Of a DNA stretch of 64,000 nucleotides, positions 59,838 to 64,000 are shown piece by piece. Source of the DNA: Omphiscola glabra. Its lineage: Eukaryota > Mollusca > Gastropoda > Lymnaeidae. Numbering within the stretch: the first letter of the stretch is position 1; the number at the start of each line of letters is the position of its first letter. Made by a program: the position numbers and the translations under genes. The notes beneath the pieces were generated by a model. The model saw only the letters and a program-made list of their open reading frames with translations. It searched no databases and was not told the DNA's origin. The stretch is from contig OZ024809.1 in assembly GCA_964017045.1 (NCBI GenBank), positions 992,001 to 1,056,000 of the forward strand. Reading direction: 5' to 3'.

Positions 59838-60385
59838 AGGATTTGGGATAATGGGAAATGGATGACTGATGACTTGCGCGGGTGACTTTGTTTAAAGTGA
59901 GGAAGAGTTGCGCAGCGTCAACCTCACTCTCTCGTCCGGACTCACCGTGTCCAGTGGCAAGACTAAGTCAAGACGACTGGAGATGGGTACGGATGCAGTG
60001 GATGACCAAGATGATCTACGTGCCTCATCTTGCCCTACACACTCCAGGGTGCGTTGCTGTAATCGCCTTCTCCTCCGTTGAACCCAAATGGTCTCCTCCG
60101 CAAGATCGGACGACGTCCAGGCTTCGCATGCAGTAGGTAGGCAGTCCTAAATCACCGAGGGTTTGAGGCCCAACAGCTACCCTCGCCTGGTTTAGCCGGC
60201 TAGAGGAAGCCGTTGCCCAGGGTATGGACGCTGTTGCATGCTAACAGCTGCTGTGTTGCACAGGTGACAATTTAGTTGCAGGAGAGGACCAAGGCGGACG
60301 AACTGTTCCCAGGCCTAGGAGCACAACGTTTTCCCCCTTGAGGGGTACTACCTCTGCCTGTACAACCCATTGTAAAGAGGGGGGG

Positions 60386-61146
60386 AGGAACTCCTTCCTT
60401 CTTTTTTCTTTACTTGTTGTTATTATACCGCCATCTTGAAGCTGTATGATAGGGTGTATAGGTCAGATGGCCGGGATAGTGTTGTATATTGAGGACATCA
60501 ATCTTTTATATTTGTTGTATCAATACTAAAGACTAGCACTTGGCCTTGGCTGCACGCCCCAACACATACAGCTTTGTGCTCTTGTTGTTATTTACCGCTA
60601 TGATTATCGTAGCCGGAAGTTTCCTTTTACCGTCTTATTAAATGCTAATACTTATCCGAAAACATATTTTCTGTTTGGCCTAAGTTTTAAGTTTGACTAT
60701 TTCTTCTAATTAATTTGGTGTCTAAATTTCAAATTTACTATTTAATTAGAATAAATACATAGTTATTGAATTAACAAGACTCAATACACTTAGTTATTAA
60801 TTAATTAGATGAAATACATTGCAATTAAATTAATTAGATTAGATACATAGTTTTTTTTTAATTAACAAGCATAAATACATAACTATTAGACTGATTAGCA
60901 TAAATACGTAGCCATAAATTAATTAATACTACCAATAACCAATTATAATTGTAGTTAATGAATTTAAGTTAAAGACAAGTTAATTTTAAAGTATTTTATT
61001 TCGATTAGAGTTAATATTTTCTAATACAAGATGATGAAATGCCTATTACAATAAATTTGTTAACTTAGATCATAAGGACTATAAATTCAAATGTCTCCAT
61101 ATAAGACATTTCCTAAAATATGGCAACTTAAAACAATGCATTAGAG
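60386..61146. other. Intron sequence, no exon seen
   Basis: AT-rich, with a decayed repetition of ttaattagataaatacat at 60700-60930. Confidence 0.45.
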
Positions 61147-61308
61147 CAGGGGTCTCCAAACTACAGCCCGGCCCGCCGAGGGTACTTGAAATTTCGTTCT
61201 GGCTTGAAATTACTGTACGTAATCATTATCCGGCCCACGCTCGTCATTTTCTTTTTTTTTTTTTTTTTTGTTATCCGGCCTGCCATGAAAAAAGTTTGGA
61301 GACCCCTG
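61147..61308. mobile_element. Short non-autonomous hAT-like element, 162 bp
   Basis: The ends CAGGGGTCTCCAAACTAC and agtttggagacccctg are inverted repeats. Perfect 8-bp duplications cattagag lie at 61139-61146 and 61309-61316. The ends match those of the 18-kb and 32-kb elements, so it is a deletion derivative of that family. Confidence 0.95.
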
Positions 61309-61554
61309 CATTAGAGTGACTAGTTTATATTTACTATCTGAGACTTCATCTATCTAGTTCAACTTCAGCTTTATCAACTATCTTAGGTGTCCACTTCTGT
61401 CAATTTAGTTGTTTCCAAATATGAGACCATGATTGGAGAGATTTTATAGACACTAAAGTGTGTTGACTCAAACTATTCATTTTCATGGCAAGAAGAAAAC
61501 GTTAACTCCATATAAGAAAATATGCTTTCCACTTGCGGTAGCCATAAGCATGTT
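61309..61554. other. Intron sequence between two mobile elements
   Basis: No feature seen. Confidence 0.45.
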
Positions 61555-62815
61555 CTAAAATGCCCAGAGAACACATTGCCGGCAATGTATGGCATCTTTC
61601 CGTCTACGAGAGACGATAGATTTATCTTTTCTGATTGCAGCTCTTGGTGTGGCTAGTGAGACCGATCCTTGAGTGGCAGTCTTTTTTGCATGTCCCACAC
61701 ACGAATGCGGTGGAGCAGTGTTTTCTGGCCTTTCTCTGCGCTCTCTTTTACAGCTGCTTCCGCCCTGTAGAGCTCCTCGGCACGTAGTGATCCTGCCTTC
61801 ACGATGCCCCGCCATGTAGATCGATCCTCCACAAGATCCTCCCAATTTGAGATGTTGATGTTGGCCGCCTTCATGTCTCTTTTGCATAAGTCTAAGTATC
61901 TGAGACGAGGCCTTTCCAACTATGCTAAGAAAGGAGATTCCACAATAGTTGTTGCAGTCACTCTTGTCTCCTTTGTTCTTGTACAATGTAACAATGTTTG
62001 CATCTTTCAACTCTTGTGGTAGCTGTCCCTGTTCCCAGCATATAGTAAGGAGATCGTGCAAGGGCCGTAATAGAACATCTTTACCACATTTGAGAACCTC
62101 TGGTGAATTCCATCATTGCCAGTGGCTTTCCCACAGGCGAGACAATCGATGGCTCTATGTAGCTCTTCTAGGGTGGGTAGGGTATCAGCTCATCCATGAC
62201 CGGCAGGTTTGGGATATTGTCCAGGGCAGCGGTTGAGACATGGTTCGTTGTTGTGTATAGTTCCAAGTAGTGCTCAATCCATCGTTTGAGTTGTTTATCC
62301 CGATCAGTAATAAGTTCCCCTGTTTTTGACATTAAGGGGGCAGTCTTGGAGGTTATAGGCCCTGTTGCTTGTTTTATATTCTCATACATAGCCTTTGCAT
62401 CTCCTCTATCAGCAGCTGACTGTATGCTGGAGCTTAGATTGAGCCAATATGTGTTAGTGTAGTGGCGAGCTGCCTGCTGGGTGTTTTTCTTGGCACTTTT
62501 AAGAGTTTGTAGAGTGGCTGGGCAAGGCCTGTCTTTATAAGCTAAGAGAGCCTTTCTTTTTGCATCAGTGACATGCTTCATTTCCTGCCAGTGAGCCTCG
62601 AACCAATCTGCACTTTTGCGTTCTCTCTTGCCAAATGCCGTGATAGCTGAGCTATAGATAGTGTCCCGCAGATGTGACCATTTGGACTCAATAGTGTCTA
62701 TTGGTGGCATTTGTTCAAGAGCTTCTTGTAGTCTATGGCAATATGTAAGTTCTAAAATGCCCTGGAGAACAAATTGCAAAAGTTTTCCTTGCACCTTACA
62801 AGTAAACATAAACAA
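61555..62815 (-). mobile_element. Internally deleted endonuclease/RT retrotransposon
   Basis: The minus strand reads, in order, a linker (AFGKRERKSADWFEAHWQEM), the first RT block (ELKDANIVTLYKNKGDKSDC, CGISFLSIVGKA), then directly a post-RT tail (RLRYLDLCKRDMKAANINIS, WEDLVEDRSTWRGIVKAGSL). The catalytic RT palm with its xADD box is missing at about 61910-61930. A further frame break lies between 62061 and 62168, and the zinc-finger end near 61600-61700 is frameshifted. The 5' endonuclease is also absent. Inactive; a different subfamily from the element at 56-60 kb. Confidence 0.9.
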
Positions 62816-63305
62816 CTTTGCAAGTCTAAGTAAATTGAAAAATTACAGCTGCTAGGAGCTTTAATAAATATTTACAAGCATTCATATATACACCTTTATT
62901 GGTTAATTTTGTTCATTAGTATTGTATTTCAATGTCGTTTTTGCTTTGACAATTTCATGCTTGTTTTTATATTAGCAGCAAAAATGCCACGTTGCGATAG
63001 TCAGGAATTTGTTTGTTTTTAGTTGGGAAAAGTTGGGGAAAAGTTAGGAATTTGGTTTTAAATAAATATTGGGAATGTGAAAGAGGGGGGATCTAGGGAT
63101 TGTGTTGTTGTTTTAAATGTTGAAATGAATTAGGTTACTCATGTTAGGATCTTGGAATGACCTGGTATTGACAAATAATCTGCATGTTCACGCCCTTTTT
63201 AGAGTTATTGAATTTATTATGGATGGAGAATGATAAAAGTAAATAAGCTAAATGGATTTGTTGACTTTTCTTCCATCAAATAATAATTTTCCTGTTTTCT
63301 CTCAG
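62816..63305. other. Intron sequence before the last exon seen
   Basis: AT-rich. It ends in the acceptor tttctctcag. Confidence 0.5.
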
Positions 63306-64000
63306 GTCAACAAGTGGGCGCATCTCAAGTAGGAGCACCAGCGTCACGCCAAAGATTTCTTCCAAGCCAGGAATACACTCCTCCTCTGCCGACCTCCACA
63401 CAAGCTCAGGTTCTCGGTCCAGTGGCTCGCATATCCTAGACAGTAACCACACGCCCGGCGGCGGGGTCACACGCGACCACTCGGGCACGCCGCACAGTGC
63501 AATGAGAGTGGAGTCGGTAGATGTGCACAGCGACAGCTCCATGTCAGGGTCAAGGTCGCTCAACTCTCCACGGCTGGAGCATGGCCTGAGCATTGATCAA
63601 GACGTGATTGAGGCCGTCAATGCCAGGACAGAAGGAGCAATGACGGATGAGGATGATGAAGAGGACCTAAAGGACAGCTCATCTCTGAGTCAAGGACGAG
63701 AAGGAATGTCCCACGTGTCATCCGAAACAAAAGGTGCCCATTCTCTTCTCTCCCCTGAATTGAACTCTCCCGTTCGTTATGTTGGTCTTTATTCAGAGGT
63801 TGGCTCCCCTGACTACCATGGGTATGGGATGACTTCCCCTGAAGTCGATCCTACTTACCCTCACATTGACAGTGAAAGGGTTGTGTCCTCTGCTGACTAC
63901 ACAAAACAGGAAGTGGCCGGTGTTCCGGCTGCTTCTAGTGGCGAGTTGACACCTGCTTGTGCCAGTGCAGGGGACAGTGGTGATTTGAATACGTGTAAAA
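63306..64000 (+). CDS. FARP: FARP-like gene, exon 8 seen, start of Ser-rich linker (cut by window edge)
   Basis: Enters in phase 2 (split Arg) and stays open to the last base, at least 231 codons. It starts STSGRISSRSTSVTPKISSK and carries a long Ser/Thr/Pro/His-rich region, an acidic stretch (MTDEDDEEDLKDSSS) and repeated SP and TP sites. In FARP proteins a disordered linker separates FERM-FA from the RhoGEF (DH) and two PH domains, which would lie to the right. The strong coding bias, absence of stops and good acceptor support it. A possible earlier donor (aaaag/gtgccc near 63731) cannot be excluded. Confidence 0.88.

Larger units (their letters stand above)
56446..60385 (-). mobile_element. 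Almost full-length endonuclease/RT non-LTR retrotransposon
   Basis: It lies antisense in the last intron. The 3' end is near 56446, where the minus strand ends in an aacaacaataa-type tail. The 5' boundary near 60385 is set only by the GC-rich to AT-rich change. It codes for an apurinic-type endonuclease, a reverse transcriptase and a C-terminal zinc-finger motif. One frameshift divides the frame. RTE-like by its post-RT region, although the clade is uncertain. Confidence 0.9.

Noticed and set aside
56972..59865. Plus-strand open frames across the retrotransposon
   Set aside because: Shadows of the minus-strand endonuclease/RT reading frame, without motifs of their own.
1..64000. tRNA, rRNA or LTR retrotransposon features
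   Set aside because: No cloverleaf, rRNA core or long terminal direct repeats could be recognised; the only B-box-like sequence is within the SINE-like repeat at 55.8 kb.

Overview
The window looks like a piece of a metazoan chromosome, most likely from a lophotrochozoan and probably a gastropod mollusc. The signs are one gene split into small exons by long AT-rich introns with GT-AG junctions, several endonuclease/reverse-transcriptase retrotransposon copies, many short hAT-type DNA elements, and an exceptional load of minisatellites. The organism is inferred from general familiarity with such repeats, not from a search.

One protein-coding gene is supported. It lies on the + strand and runs from 29.6 kb past the right edge. 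Eight exons (29603-29707, 31228-31346, 33861-34088, 38050-38137, 39180-39335, 50850-51010, 52639-52713 and 63306 to the end) join in phase. They encode most of a FERM domain (F1 partial, F2, F3), the FERM-adjacent motif and the start of a serine-rich linker. The sequence matches the FARP family (FERM, RhoGEF and pleckstrin domain proteins; Drosophila Cdep). The 5' end of the gene was not found, and any RhoGEF/PH exons would lie beyond the window. A ninth candidate, a 48-nt phase 0-0 micro-exon at 46377-46424, would insert 16 residues into a loop of the F3 lobe.

From 1 to 29.6 kb I see no gene: only tandem arrays, hAT-type elements and short single-copy stretches. Over the whole window I count more than 60 arrays with units of 14-118 bp, totalling roughly 25 kb. 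The largest are the 31-bp array (8.3-10.7 kb), the 25-bp array (53.3-55.1 kb), the 36-38-bp array (34.2-35.2 kb) and the 19-bp array (3.4-4.4 kb). Several touch or contain splice sites of the FARP-like gene.

Mobile elements: eight hAT-like elements with inverted ends, seven of them with 8-bp target duplications that share TA at positions 4-5; one keeps transposase remnants. There is one almost intact endonuclease/RT retrotransposon with a single frameshift (56.4-60.4 kb), one copy lacking the RT core (61.5-62.8 kb), and one 5'-truncated RTE-like tail inserted into a minisatellite (30.1-30.5 kb). All coding mobile-element remnants are antisense to the FARP-like gene. A SINE-like repeat occurs at 55.8-56.2 kb and again inside a hAT element at 13.5 kb.
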